Below, one piece after another: positions 1 through 13,640 of a stretch of DNA of 64,000 nt; positions within the stretch are counted from its first letter, which is position 1, and the number at the start of each line of letters is the position of its first letter. The stretch covers positions 31,866,933 through 31,930,932 of the forward strand of contig NC_090767.1 of the NCBI RefSeq assembly GCF_036898095.1, given 5' to 3'. This DNA is from Palaemon carinicauda (taxonomy: Eukaryota; Arthropoda; Malacostraca; Decapoda; Palaemonidae). The notes below the pieces were generated by a model. It did not search any database, had not been told where the DNA came from, and saw nothing but the letters and a program-made list of their open reading frames with translations. Made by a program: the position numbers and the translations under genes.

Positions 1-484
1 AGCATGTATCACTGGGACTAGAAGCTTCGATAACGACAAGGTATCATTGGCAATGCTGCAGTACTTAAACACGCCCTTAAGGGTTATAAATAATTCTCAT
101 TCATAATTGGCCACTGGGAAACAGTTACGCGATGGTGTACTGACCACAAAACTCAACTATATGATTAACCACCACTGGATAAAATTCATTGAAAAAAGAG
201 TACTTCCAGTAGAAGAGAAAAATGTGAAGATAATTGAAAGCACCACCGACAGAAGACTAACGCCCTTACAGCAAAGCACGCTCATTAGGGTTCAGAACTG
301 AATGACATAGGCCTGGGAAAGGCTTGAAATCATAGTCGAGCAACGACATCGCAGACAGTACATCGTAAGACTAGATGGTAGTGGCCGTCTGTCGATAAGG
401 AACAGAAGACACCTCATCGTTACTGAACTGCCTGTCAGTGAAACAAAAGGAGCCACTCCTACCAAAGACGCAGCGGCTCAGTAG
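1..484 (+). pseudogene. Ty3/gypsy integrase C-terminal fragment
   Basis: One plus-strand frame reads through the end of a gypsy pol polyprotein. It has a TPLRVI-like segment before position 100, then GKQLRDG (about 115-140), HHWIKFIEKR, a basic linker, RVQN at about 290, and QYIVRLDGSGRLSIRNRRHL at about 358-417. The spacing and motifs match the end of gypsy integrases, where VQNQTG, WDRSG and VRxDGSGRxxxRNRxFL occur in this order. Two in-frame stops (near 299 and 311) break it before the final stop at 482-484. The start lies upstream of the window. The polypurine tract and LTR start at 977-990 fit the same element and strand. It is a dead fragment; the family call is confident. Confidence 0.8.
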
Positions 485-759
485 CCTAAGTCTCCTCCAT
501 CAGCGCCCGAGGTATGGCCTCCAAGGGAGAGAGAGACCCGTGCCTGGATGAACGATTACGTATAATTATCTTGGCCTTGTTTCTGCAATAATAAAATGAA
601 AATGTTTTATGTTTTGCTTTTACTGCATTTGGACGTGCATTGATTTCATAATTGCAAAATTATATTCTGTAAAAGATTTTATGTTGATGTTGCAACTAAA
701 TTTTAGTGAACATCTTGCAATACTGATGTAATTATTGCGCTGCTTGATGTTATGTGAAT

Positions 760-760
<1 letters not shown>

Positions 761-828
<68 letters not shown>
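761..828 (+). repeat. (CT)n microsatellite
   Basis: About 34 uninterrupted CT dinucleotides. They lie between the gypsy pol remnant and its polypurine tract, so they expanded inside the element's 3' untranslated part. Confidence 0.98.
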
Positions 829-829
<1 letters not shown>

Positions 830-976
830 CTTTTCAGTTATTCCAATGTTACCATTGATTATTACGATTATGATTCAGAATACTTGTCCGATGTTTTTCT
901 TAAGCATATCCTTTGTCATACCTGCTTTTGATATTGTTGTTTATAAGTTTTGAAAATATTACCCTTTTCATAATAT

Positions 977-1057
977 TTTGGGAGGGAGTTGTAAGATATG
1001 GCTGCATGTAGTGCCTGAGCGCCACCCACATAAGTCACGTCATTTTCTCGTCACGGG
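977..1057 (+). mobile_element. gypsy polypurine tract and start of 3' LTR
   Basis: TTTTGGGAGGGAG is followed one base later by TGTAAGATATGG at 990. A purine run ending at a TG is the usual junction of a 3' LTR. The start TGTAAG- is also how the 20-21.7 kb gypsy LTR begins (TGTAAGGA, on its own strand). The LTR cannot be followed past about 1057, where an RTE-like fragment begins on the other strand, so it is truncated or interrupted. Confidence 0.6.
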
Positions 1058-1273
1058 TTATCTGTATTTCCTACTGCTATGAATCAGTTGCAATGAAGAT
1101 ACGAAACCATCCAGACCATCGTTTTCTAAATATTTAAATAATTGTACCTCAGTAATCTTTTCTCTTTCAAAAGATATTTCCTCTTCCACTTTATTTATTT
1201 CTCTCTTTCTTTTATTTATCTTAAGACCAACCTCCGGTGATATTTCCTGCATTCTGGTAAGCAAGTATTGCAA
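1058..1273 (-). pseudogene. RTE-like LINE reverse transcriptase fragment
   Basis: A 71-residue minus-strand frame reads LLTRMQEISPEVGLKINKRK, then ISFEREKITEVQLFKYLEND. This matches the part of RTE/BovB-type RTs just after the YADD box, where EVGLKIN-KT-KT and the 'FKYLGS' strand follow. The G of YLGS has become E and the usual KT motif is KR. It covers only a small part of the RT domain with no YADD box, so it is a 5'- and 3'-truncated relic. Confidence 0.65.
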
Positions 1274-1433
1274 TTTGCAAATGTCAAAATTAATACAGTT
1301 TCACTATAGAGCTTGGGTAAGTTTAACAATACACATAATGGAAGCTCCACAGGGTTAACAAAACTTGAATTAAATAGTTATCGGGAATAGTTAAGATTTC
1401 TTTACTTTCAAAGATACCAACGTTACAGTGGCG

Positions 1434-1457
1434 ACGATAATAATAATAATAATAATA

Positions 1458-1502
<45 letters not shown>

Positions 1503-1509
1503 TTAATAA
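1434..1509 (+). repeat. (AAT)n microsatellite
   Basis: About 25 AAT/ATA trinucleotides with one GTA interruption. It is followed by a G-rich stretch belonging to the dispersed repeat at 1508-1600. Confidence 0.95.
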
Positions 1510-1600
1510 GGATAGGGAAGTGGGGAAAATGGGGAAAGGAAGAGTACCCCTGGATACAATCCACTTTATAGCTCAAAGGCGGGTACTCGGGATGGGAAAG
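1508..1600 (+). repeat. dispersed repeat, plus-strand copy
   Basis: The stretch with GGATAGGGAAG, GGGGAAA and GTACCCCTGGATACAATCC occurs again, reverse-complemented, at about 8290-8375. It carries no coding signal. The trailing AGGGAGAAAGAGAAG purine tract may be the tail of the unit. Class unknown. Confidence 0.6.
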
Positions 1601-2086
1601 ATTAAGGAAATAGGGAGAAAGAGAAGTACAAAAGAAGAATAAAAGAGAGGGGCAGACCCTCTTGCAATATTAGAGAATTGGTATTATTATTGATAATACA
1701 ATAGAATGAAGTTACAGAGATTTCCTTTATGAAATTGGTGACTTACTTAGCGAAACAATTTTATTTATGCTAATATTCACCAATCGTATAGATTTTTTTT
1801 ATAAAAAAAAGTTCAGGTAAACTGAAAAATAGTAATAAAGGATTCAATAGTCATATTATACCTTAGAAATGAAGTGACTGCTTTTCATGAAATATCTCCT
1901 ATTAAAGAATTTTGTAATTACATATAAATGTTTTTTAAATGTTCTTGATAACCAAATATTATAAACTGTGTATTATCTTCAAAATGGAAAATTAGAATTT
2001 CCTAGGAAAAAATACTTTTTCCTATAGAAAAAATGACGCTCTCTTAGAAAATAACACTCGTTCCCTTCGCAAAGGAATAGTTTCAG

Positions 2087-2089
<3 letters not shown>
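1600..2089. other. AT-rich stretch, nothing recognised
   Basis: No coding frame, repeat head or regulatory pattern was recognised between the dispersed repeat and the first (AT)n block. Confidence 0.5.
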
Positions 2090-2693
<604 letters not shown>

Positions 2694-2727
2694 GGTAGAA
2701 ACACGTTTAAATGTGCAAAAAATTTAT

Positions 2728-3840
<1,113 letters not shown>

Positions 3841-3929
3841 TGAATCAAGACATTTCAAAGCTTATGATCTGGAATTGAGGAGATTAGCAGAAAAGACGAC
3901 CATGGGTATTATGGATGTTATGTATTGTG

Positions 3930-4400
3930 TCTAAGGAAATATTCAGTCTGTTGGAAACTAAACATTTCGGATTGATAAATGAAAAATATTTTGACATATT
4001 AGCATTATGTGAAACATGGCTCAAGGACTTTGACAAGGTTAAGAAATAAGCTTTGTAAACAAAACGGGATTATGAAAAATAAAATACCACTTTCTATAGA
4101 ATAAGTAAACTATCCAATGAAATAGTTCTACCTGTATTAACATATGGGTAAAAAACTTGGAGCCTTGCTGAAGTCTACTACACGAACTAGTTAAACTCAA
4201 AGAGCTATAGAAAGACTAATGATAGGGATAGCCTAACACTAAGAGACAGTAAAAGAGCAACATGGATACTAAGAGAATAAACTAAAGTAGAGGGTATTCA
4301 AACAACAAGAAAAATAAATGGACATGGAGAGGACCTATAATGAGATTGGAAAAGCGGAAGCAAGGGAAGGAAGAGGAAACAATGGATTAGCGAACAAAGA
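3930..4400 (+). pseudogene. LINE endonuclease and RT-tail fragments
   Basis: Two plus-strand scraps of LINE coding sequence lie close together. At about 3950-4040 the frame reads LINEKYFDILALCETWLKD, matching the 'DIL-LxETWLK' strand of APE-type endonucleases. At about 4120-4390 it reads VLPVLTYG, TWSLAE, then LRDSKRATWI and an RKINGHGEDL-like segment. That matches the C-terminal region of RTE-like RTs (LTYGSETW, TLRDRKRATWIR, WAGHLMR), with several stops. Most of the RT domain is missing between them, so this is either one internally deleted element or two insertions. Confidence 0.6.
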
Positions 4401-6170
4401 AAGGTTGTTGGCCTTTTTTACTTCAGTTTATAAATTTTTAAAGGATAATATGGTTTTAAGTGAGTAAGGAACAAGGTTTAAACTTTTAAGGGGATTACCT
4501 TAGTTTGAGATAATTTTCATTGTTTCGAGGTAATTTCGGTTTAACTAGCTTAAAATTTAAGAAAAAAATTATTTTCTTTTCAGATTAATCAGGTTAAAAA
4601 ATATAACGCATAGCATTCAAGGTAAAGGCCATACGACACATGCATGAATGTCAGCTCTGGTAAGGTAGCACATATGTTGTTTGGGTATGTGTCACTTAAG
4701 GGTGCTAAAGGAGATCACAGTGAAGTGATGCAGTACTAAGTATTGTTAGGAGCAGAACTTAATTTGTACTCCACAAAAAGTGTATATGTAAATATACGTT
4801 ATTGAATGTATTCTGATGATGATGTAGACTGCCATGCCTATAGCATGACACGGGCTCTTGTCGCTTGACAGCTCGTAAAAATTAATCTTGGGAAAGTGAA
4901 GGACCCATTACAAAGATATATTTAAATACTAGAAAAAGAATCATGATTACTTCACATGCGGAATTTCTCCTCATATATAATTATTAAAACATTAAATAGG
5001 TATTATTTCAGATATGTTTTCATTAAACATTATGAAAAAAATTATATCTATGACAGATTAAATAAATACTGCATAAACAACTATAATATAATACATCAAT
5101 CTTGAGGGCACACACTGTCATATTATCTTGGTACTCGGCCTCTTTTATCTAATGTTATATACTTTATATATATATGGAAGATTTATTTTAAGGTTGATAT
5201 TGTTCCTACAATGTTATTTTAATTGTTTATTTCCTCTCTCAATAATGGTAGATTGAGATCCTCTATCACTTCCAAAGAGGCTACGACCAGAGCTTCTCTC
5301 GGTAATGGGAGACAGGGGATCCTCTAACAGTTTTAATATTATCAATATTATTATTACTTTTATTATGGTTATTGTTATAACTACTGATGAATATATCCAT
5401 AAAAACTCTAGTTCCATAAACTTTTTACTTATAGTAGGCTACAAAGTAGTGAGATTTTAAAGGCTATAAAAAGGATAATTGCATACTTTGATATCTATAT
5501 GTTGAATGCTTTTAAACTTTAAGTTACACTTGGAAAGTTAACTGTTTTTTTTAATGTGTTAAAAGCAGCCAAGCAAGATGAATTAGCAGTAATTAAGATA
5601 ATGCATGATGATATGTCTCATCATTATGCCAGATGCAGTTTCCTCTTTAAGAGGTTTTTTTATTGGTTTCATGGGAGGAAATAATTTGTCTCAGGTTGGT
5701 CAATTCATCCAACTGAAACCGATCTTTTAATAATCTAGATTATTCTGTTCAATAATTGAGATAAGGTTTGGAAAAATACGAATGTTTTCAGTAAACCCCA
5801 CAAGGTGTAAAGTAAGCATTACTAAACTTTTGTTTTAGATTTAGAACTAATTCCGTTGGTTGCGTCAGTGTTAAAGTTCCGTTCCCTACACAGCTAACAT
5901 TATTCAAAATAAGATTCATAAAGCTCCACAGATGAAAATATGAGGTGTTCCTGATGTGATTTGAATGCTGTTAGTTATGGTATTTTTCTGAAACTATTTT
6001 TCAACTTGTAAAGACGCTTAAAACACAAGTAATTGCATATGAAAAACCACATTTCACAAGGAAATCAAACACAAAAACAACTCCTAGAATGCCAGCATTA
6101 CTCTATATGGTGTTGGTTTTCAAAATTGAATAACCCCTTCTAACATATTTGGAATAATAATGATCTCACC
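4400..6170. other. AT-rich, no gene; minor repeats
   Basis: No gene seen. At about 4815-4880 a short stretch (minus strand GTCATGCTATAGGCATGGCA, then CATCATCA) resembles the tail of a dispersed SINE-like repeat. At 5232-5325 an imperfect direct repeat sharing GATCCTCTA occurs in a small minus-strand frame. The rest is featureless. Confidence 0.45.
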
Positions 6171-6550
6171 CCCTCTTTGTAAGGCCCTATTCACATCATC
6201 TTCTGTACCTTTTAAACTAATCTACCGCTAAAAATCTCTCCGCAGGGACCTTAGGGAGTAAAGGGTTGTACAACCCCACCTGCATCCTATTTTCTACCAT
6301 TCAAAGGCCTTACACCCCCAACTTTCAAACTACCACTATCCGAGAAATGATGGCCCTCTACTACTACCACCATCATCCTTACTCTGTCCACAACTTTCTC
6401 TACCACTAAAAACCTTTCAAATTTCCATTAATGTGATTACCTACCTTACATTTTTACAGGTTACCTACAGGCCGACCAGGGGGAAGGCCCGTGCCAACAA
6501 CAAGAGTTGGCTATAAAACTCCAACAACAACAACAACAACAACAAGTAGT
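6170..6550 (+). mobile_element. 5'-truncated I-like LINE, 3' untranslated tail
   Basis: This matches the 3' untranslated part of the LINE at 23.1-28.5 kb. Shared segments include TAAGGCC-ATTCACATCATC, the AAAGGGTTG-ACAACCCC box, CAAAGGCCTTACACCCCC, CTACCACTATCCG, ATGATGGCCCTCT and AAGGCCCGTGCCAACAA. It ends at (CAA)n, 6510-6547, which is the expected simple-repeat 3' end. No coding sequence remains, so it is a strongly 5'-truncated insertion. Confidence 0.85.
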
Positions 6551-6960
6551 TATTAGTTACGAATATTCCTATCCCAGTGTCCTTGCCGACTCTTCTTCTG
6601 ATTGGATGGATAAAAGCAGACTTCTTATTAAAATATGTTTAATGTTTGAAGCTTACATTACTTCTCTACTCTGTGACTTGTCTAACAACTTGTGACTCTC
6701 GAGTGAGAGTATGTAAACAAAACTTGCACACATACATACAGTACATACAAAACAAAAAAGACCATCGCTCAATACAAAAGTACGAAGAATCACATCCTAA
6801 TTTTACGATAACTAATTAATGATTGAATCCTTCACAACAAATGCTACTAAACTTTTGAACTATGTTGAAACAAGTTCTATCAATGCAATACTGTGCAACC
6901 TTACTCTTGATACCCATAGAGAATACAGTATTAAAGTACAAAATACATAACAAATACACC
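6550..6960. other. nothing recognised
   Basis: AT-rich sequence without coding frame, repeat head or long microsatellite. Confidence 0.4.
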
Positions 6961-9420
6961 CTGGTAATGATTTTGGGGATGAAGTTCATAAACCTTAAGG
7001 CTAGAAAAAAGCTTCATCATCTGTCCAGAGACATAAAACTCCACACATGACTAATTAATTTGGTCATTACTAAAGACATCTCACTCTCAAGACCTATTTT
7101 AGGGATCCCAGTGAAATGCTGAACAGGAATTTACGTTAATCTAGACAATATTGACGAAGGCAATGGATTGGAGCAGGAAGTTATGATATGAATCTTCACA
7201 TTCAAACTAAAAGAAAAAAATCATATACTGTAACTTCATTAACTCTTCACTATCTCGGGTATAACTGTCCTGTACCAAGATGATTATATTACCAACACAT
7301 AAACACTCAAATAAAATGAGATTTGAATTTTAGAGAATTCAATCTATAAGTTTTCAGATGTTCGTTTGTCAAATTAACCCAAAGAGGACAAAAGGTTGAA
7401 ATGGACGACTTACCCAAATACGGCTTCGCTTTTCTCTTATCACGAGGACCAAAAGTTAAGGAAAAAGAATATAAAGATAATTGAGATTACCGACTACCTC
7501 GTGAAAAACATTAAGAAAATCAAGATTGAAGATTGAATATGTGAGATAGTATATCGTAAATAAAAAAAATTAAGATAATCCTTGAAGTCCCATTGCTCTG
7601 TTAGTTGCTCTACAATTTTGAAGTATTCCAAGTACTTCTTGATGATAAAAAAAACAGTTAAAAATAAAGATCCAATTATACAAACCTTCCCTCCCTCCCC
7701 CCCAAAAAAATCTTAATAGAATATGATTGTAAATTTTTTATATCCTATCAAATTTGAAAAAAATATATATTCATTATTTTTGTCATTAGCTTAAATGAAT
7801 AGAAACAAATGAGATAATGTTCATACTTTTCTCAGTAAAATCAGTTTCCAAAAATTTCCAATATTGATATGACAAACTATAATAATTTTTATTATCTGAG
7901 TTCCAACTGCATTGAACCGGAAAGACTTAGAAATGTCGAACCCGAAGCCCACCGTAAACGAACAGAATCTTAGCCATAAACTACTTATATATTTTGAGAA
8001 GATATACCGTTTTACACAAAAAAATTAAGCGTAAGTTTAACAGTACACAAAATGTGTAATATTAAGGGAAATATATCATGGAGCATATTAACAATACATA
8101 AGACTATTCTAGTTATCTCTCGAACATTAAATATCATATGAAAAAGTATATGAGCCTTCAACAAAATATTTAAATAACAATACCTCTTCCATTAGTGTGG
8201 TTATTAATACAAAAGCATACGATAGCATAATTCTACTCTTGAGGATTCTTTATTCAATGAATCTGAGTAGGAACTAATTTTCCTTTTCTCCCTTTTCCTT
8301 ATTTCTTCCCTCCGACTATAAACTGGATTGTATCCAGGGGTACTCCTCTTTTCCCCCTTCCCTATCCTTATCCTTCGGCTTCGGCCTCAATATTTTTATC
8401 ATATATAGAACACCGTTTTCCATATTTTTTGGAAAGGATTAGTGACAACACACCGCTTGAAAATATCCTTCTATTACTTTCTGAGTCCCAACTACATTGA
8501 ACTGGATATGCTGAGAAAGACAGTAGCATAAATGTTGAACTAACCCGCAGCTCGTGTCTTGCGTAAGTTGGGGTAATCATAGCAGAACCTTATCCTTGAA
8601 CTACTCTTATATTTTGACAATATATAGCATGATCCCAGAGTTTTACACAAAAGATATAGCCTGAGTACAAAAATACGCAAAATGTCTAATGTTAGGGGAA
8701 ATATATCTTGAAGCATATTATCAATACATAAGACTATTCTAGTTATCACTAAAACATTATATCTCATACAAAAAAGTATTTGAACTTACAAAATAAATAT
8801 TATAGTACCAATAACTATTTCTTTAGAGTGGTTTTTAATACAAAAGTATACGATAGGATGATTTTACTCAGGAGAATTTCTATTTCGATGAATCTGAGTG
8901 GGAACAAACTTTTCTTCTCTACAATATACAACAAAGAATTAGCTGAAGGGAATAGGAGCACTATATAATCACTGAAGGGCACAACACCCTAACAATAACA
9001 TTGGTGATAAAGTTCATAAACTTCACTCTAGGAAAAAGCTTTATCTTCCGTCTAGAGACCTCAAATACTCCACATATGACTAAATAAATAAACAGCTTAA
9101 ACTTACTGTCCTGGGCGGGGATTGATATGCCCACGTGCCAATGCAAGACAAACATGTTACAACTCTACAAGCCAGTAGGCAGTGTAATCCTGGAAGTCCC
9201 ATTACTTTGTAAATTTGATAGCTTTCGTGACATTCTTCATAGCATATATATATTTTTTTGAAACATTATGTAATTCTGAAATGTTCAAAATATATCCTGA
9301 TGACAAAAAATAGTTAAAATTAAAATTTCATGATATGAACTTAGTAAATAAATATTGTTTTTATAATGACATATAGAGAAATTTTTTTTTACATCCTATT
9401 AATTCTAATAATGGAACCAA
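6960..9420. repeat. diverged, rearranged local duplication
   Basis: Three blocks are each present twice. Block A is about 6965-7055 (AAGTTCATAAAC, AAAAAGCTT, CCAGAGAC) and 8998-9092. Block B is about 7575-7760 (CTTGAAGTCCCATT) and 9185-9400. Block C is about 7895-8290 (CAACTGCATTGAAC, ACATAAGACTATTCTAGTTAT, ATACAAAAGCATACGATAG) and 8480-8915. The order is A-B-C-C'-A'-B', so it is not a simple tandem pair. It could be a tandem array with deletions or two insertions of an unknown element. The dispersed repeat at 8290-8375 sits between C and C'. Confidence 0.6.
8290..8375 (-). repeat. dispersed repeat, minus-strand copy
   Basis: The reverse complement contains GGATAGGGAAGG, GAGTACCCCTGGATACAATC and GTTTATAG, as at 1508-1600. 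The two copies are inverted relative to each other about 6.8 kb apart. Confidence 0.6.
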
Positions 9421-10290
9421 CTGCAATAGTGTTTGCGTTTTTATAAGTTTACTCAGTTCCTATCATGATAAACTATGGTGTGCTAAACCAAGAGCCTGTC
9501 TCAAGGAAAAGGCTGGACAATCTAACAAGCTTGCAAGCGAGCCAGCCTATAACCAAATAAATTCATAAAAGATATTCGTCATGTGGATGAACTTTTAAAG
9601 ATGGTGAGTGATAAGTTGAATCTTGTAATGGTTTATTTCTAAGATTCTGAGTTTTCTTCGTAATTATATGATTTCAACTTTATCGCCTGGCAGCAGCGCA
9701 TGGCAACGTTGGTCTTTCCCTTACCATAATGTAAACAAACCTGCCCCATATGTCGTGACAAAACTACAAGGTGTTATTCTGTCATCCGTACCTTGCAGCA
9801 GTGAAATACATCTTGTAAAAGATGAGAAATGTTTCAAAGAATAACATTGTTACTACACTGAGCACTACGAAAGTACTATGATGCATCGAGGTAAACAAAA
9901 ATTTTGTGATTGTGTAACTTACTTGTCCAAGGCCTGTCCTTTCATTCGCTGGCTCAACCACCTTCTTCCACGTGGTGCAATCCTTTCCAACTAGCTGCTC
10001 TCTCTCCCTTATCCTTTATTCTCACCACTATGTCTACCAACGTCATTTACTCACTCTGCTCTTCTATAACTAAGCTATCACCCCAATTTACTACTCATAC
10101 ACTTCTCCCTGTATCACTGTAAAGTTTTAATTCGTCTTTACTCGTGTGCACTGCACTCTTCCATCTATCAATCCTTTCGCCATACCGCCTTCCCTCCTGT
10201 CTCTGCGCAGGCACAATGGTTCTTTTCTCTGTTAACTGTCTCCCAATCCCAATGCAGTTTTTAGTTCACAACCACACTCCCCTATGATTG
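9420..10290. other. no gene recognised
   Basis: Mixed composition. The stretch 9910-10290 is pyrimidine-rich on the plus strand and lies downstream of the minus-strand gypsy pol remnant. It could be that element's 3' untranslated part, but no LTR or polypurine tract was found. Confidence 0.4.
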
Positions 10291-10297
10291 AACTCAT

Positions 10298-11080
10298 TCA
10301 CTGTCTATACACTTTCGTATGCGCCACAATACATGCAGACCTTCGGGGATCCTCATGCTGATCATTTCCTAATACCTGTTGTATTTCCTTCGCTAATGTT
10401 TCATGAACATCATATTGTATTGTTGGTAGGAGTGGATCCACAAACCAATCACAATCATCATCTTCATGGTCATTATACTCGCTAGGTACTACATATGTAC
10501 AAATCCGTGATCTTAGGTCTCGTACATGCCGCAGCAATCCATCCACCTCTACTGCTTGAGGTAAAAGAACGACCGTAACTTTCCCTTTTCCAAACTGTGT
10601 TTCACGGTGTTCACTTGATTTTATATGCTCTTGTGGCAGCCTGTTGCTCTCGTACCGTGTCACCGACACCACGCAGCCTCACAACATATCGATAGAGCAC
10701 ATTTGCAGGAGCAGTCTCTTACTCACAGTCATCTTGTGGTTTGATATTATAGAGATACATAGTCGCGCCTATTGAACGCAATTTCCTCAAATCTATCACA
10801 TTCACTGTCTTATGACATCTATCTGTCACACAATTACCTAATGTTACATAAGCACACCTGAACCTCACATTTACATCCCACTTATCAGTGAACATTAGAA
10901 ACTTAGTGCTTTTAAAGGCTATGTCATTATCTGTCAGAATTTCTTTCAGGGCTCCACGTTCAAAGAAGATATTTTCTTGTTGCTCCATCACAACTTGCTA
11001 GTTTGCATTCGCATCCGGTGCCATATAGCAAACTGTGATGGACCAAAATCTATGACTACCAGGTAATGCTGCCCACGATA
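10298..11080 (-). pseudogene. Ty3/gypsy integrase (core and tail), decayed
   Basis: Minus-strand frames give the integrase core in order. First is DFGPSQFAIW at about 11050, the strand following the first catalytic Asp. Then FFERGALKEILTDNDIAF at about 10960-10910 holds the second catalytic Asp. Next is RFRCAYVTLGNCVTDRCHKT at about 10870-10810, where the usual GNGIVERCHRT has become GNCVTDR, so the catalytic Glu is replaced by Asp. YLYNIKPQDD follows. The tail (about 10660-10490) keeps QFGKGKVT, VEVDGLLRHVRDLR and an acidic stretch, as at the end of such integrases. Stops and frameshifts separate the parts. It continues the RT and RNase H remnants upstream on the same strand. Confidence 0.8.
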
Positions 11081-11398
11081 GTGTGCTATATCCATACCTA
11101 GCCGCTGCTATACTTGATGTACACCCTAGCTTCCATTACTTCACTGCACTGTTGCAGGGTAAATGGACTTACACACTTCGCAACCTTTTACCACATCATG
11201 AACTTGTCGACGGCTACCTGTTGCATCCTGTGTCTGTGCAAAATACCGAGTTCATTGCACCCCCGTGTGTCTTACCTCATGCTACACCCGTCTTACCAAA
11301 TTGTACACTGTATCTCTCACAGCAGCACATATCAATGGCATCGCATATCACTTTCTCAATCATCTCTCTGGTTCTTGAGTCAACCAGTAAGCCTTGTT

Positions 11399-11889
11399 CT
11401 AATGAGAAGGGAAAAGTGATATGAATACTTGTAACCTGTTCTCCTCTACTATAGCAGTCACTATTTTAACCCTTCGCTGAATTGATATATCATTAGCTGC
11501 ATTTAATTTTAATTGGCTCTTTCCTGTCAATCCCTGTGATATCCACCGATGCACAGTTGCAGAGTCCCTTTTTTTCCTGCTTCTTTCACTTCCCATGCTA
11601 CCAAAAGTTTCATTCCTTTTAATAATGCATCATACTCTCCAATATTAATATGCCCGGCTTCATCCTTCCTGAGCCAGCATACATCCTCTACCAAATATCT
11701 ATTGATCTCTACCACAGCGCCCAAGGCCAATGAACTCGCATCAACCCAAAGTGTCACAGACCTTTTACCAAAATCACTTCTACTGCTTGCAGGATCACTT
11801 GTCCTCACAGCAGCAATTGTATCGTTCACTGTATCACCCCATTTCCCAATCGCAGCCATCCACACACAAAACGGAAAACACATCACCAC
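11399..11889 (-). pseudogene. Ty3/gypsy RNase H, decayed
   Basis: The minus-strand frame at 11889-11527 contains LWVDASSLALGAVVEI (catalytic Asp in DASS), then VEDVCWLRKDEAGHINIGEYDALLKGM, quoted here in two parts: VEDVCWLRK and HINIGEYDAL (catalytic Glu). A frameshift near 11560 moves the coding into the 11596-11399 frame, which reads RDSATVHRWISQGLTGKSQ; DSATV holds the third Asp. AANDISIQRRV follows. This is the RNase H layout of metazoan gypsy elements. It sits between the RT remnant and the integrase remnant on the same strand. Confidence 0.8.
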
Positions 11890-11956
11890 GTGTCAATTGG
11901 TCCGGTACCTCTGACATATTACATTTCATGCTTCACTGCAACTTGCCCTTCTCTCC

Positions 11957-12640
11957 CTACACCTGCAGTCCAAATGCTCGCGTGCATTTCTGCATGTGTC
12001 CAAGCTGCTTAGATAACAGCCCATATTTATCCAAATGAATAATTACATATATCACTACTTCCGTATCTTCACGAACTGTTACATCATCTACATATGCGTA
12101 CGTAGTACCATCACACACTACTGCATTTTGTTCCAACACTTTATTAATCACTGCTTTAATCACCAGTGAGGCAACATTTAAGGCAAATCCAAACCTTGTT
12201 GGGCAATACATATTACCTCCAAATATATCTCATATTTGCAAATAAAACTTGGCAAGATCAACCAATGTTACATTGACAGCCATTTTTCGCCATTCACGTA
12301 GCTTGTCTGAACATACATATTTATCTCCTGTACGGACGTCAATGTAAGTATTGACCTCAAAAAAGTTCATCACCAGCTTCACCTTATCCTAACTAGTCTG
12401 GATAACTGCCATCAACGGAATTAAGCCTTTGGCAGGGCCTTTCTTACCCTTATCATTCGGCTGCAGTCAGCCACGCTGTATCCACTCCTGCAACTCTTTA
12501 TCATATCTTTGTTTTGCCTCAGGTGGGACTGCGTATTCACACCTCATATTCTTCAGGACTACTAGCTCTTGCTCGTTTCTTCATTTCCACGCTATCGTCC
12601 AAGACTTAGCCAAAGAATCAAAAGTAACTCAGTAAACCCT
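11957..12640 (-). pseudogene. Ty3/gypsy reverse transcriptase, decayed
   Basis: Minus-strand frames read PLMAVIQTS, a stop, DKVKLVMNFFEVN, DKYVCSDKLREWRK, NVTLVDLAKFYLQI, a stop, then YCPTRFGFALNVASLVIKAV and TYAYVDDVTV, where the catalytic box YVDD is intact. HLDKYGLLSKQ and RAFGLQV follow. These match in order the RT of vertebrate- and invertebrate-type gypsy pol. At least two in-frame stops and missing segments mean it cannot encode an enzyme. No gag, protease or 5' LTR was found upstream, so the element is also truncated. Confidence 0.82.
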
Positions 12641-13640
12641 AAACATTGTTCCCTACAAGAAAATGCTGTATTGCTCCTATTATCATAAATTTTTATAATT
12701 ATCACATTTCAATGTAAAAGAAGTTATGTATAATGGCATCTTTATAACTCACACGAGTCACAAATGATGTATTATACCCTTTGCTATTCAGTCCTACCAA
12801 AAACCTGAGAGTATATGTCTGATTTTGATCTCTGACATTCAATGGATTTTACGCTTGTTTTTTACGTTTCAGGCAAGAATTTTATCATTTCCAAGAGGAA
12901 AAGACAATTTCAACATCTTGCTAACATAAGGAAGAAAAAAATTTGTTCTATTAAGAGTTCAGAAGAGGGAAATATCTGTCGTGCAGAGAGAGAGCGTTCT
13001 GTGGAAGGAGAAGGGACTGCCTTTCCTAACACGAGCAAAAGAAGCATCAAATTAGGCCAAAGGATCTCTGTTTATGAGTAAATTATGATATATACCATTG
13101 TTTTCATTTATCTATAGCCAAAAAGGGACATAAAACTCATAATAATCATGATTAGTTAATATTGCCCTTGTAAAAATACAAAGAAAAGCTTTGAACGCCC
13201 TGACATTCACTAATTTTTACGTTATTGGAGGTCTATATGAGGTCTATATAGGATAGTAATCACAGATCTTAGTAATAATTATCAAGGGATGGGATAGAAT
13301 TTGAAAAAAGAATAATTTTCAGGATAAATCGGCCTGGTGTCGCGAAACCGGAGGTCAGAGGCAAAAATTCTATGCAGTTTGGAGATGTCCTAAATCTCCT
13401 TATTAAGTGGTATGAATGACAAAGTCCTGTCATAAAAATCAACATTAGCCAGCAGGCCCTCTTATCAGAGTAGATTATTCATAAGGATCCTGGGATGTCG
13501 ATGATTATCCTTACTTTCCAGGATGCTGATATACCTTTCCACATGTTTAATGAAAATGGAAGAATTAGAGTTCGACCTTTCAAATAGAAGCCCCTAAAAT
13601 GTTTCAAGTATTCCATATTTATACACACTTCTAATGTTTG
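12640..13640. other. no gene recognised
   Basis: AT-rich. A 79-residue plus-strand frame (12842-13081), basic and rich in Lys/Arg/Glu, has no recognisable domain or splice context. I leave it uncalled. Confidence 0.4.

Noticed and set aside
735..953. Ser/Leu- or Arg/Glu-repeat proteins here and at 17.3, 18.8, 21.7, 28.5, 29.0, 56.9, 60.6 and 63.1 kb
   Set aside because: Translations of (CT)n or (GA)n microsatellites.
11083..12038. Plus-strand frames of 100-121 residues at 11.1-12.0 kb
   Set aside because: Shadows of the minus-strand gypsy RT, RNase H and integrase remnants.
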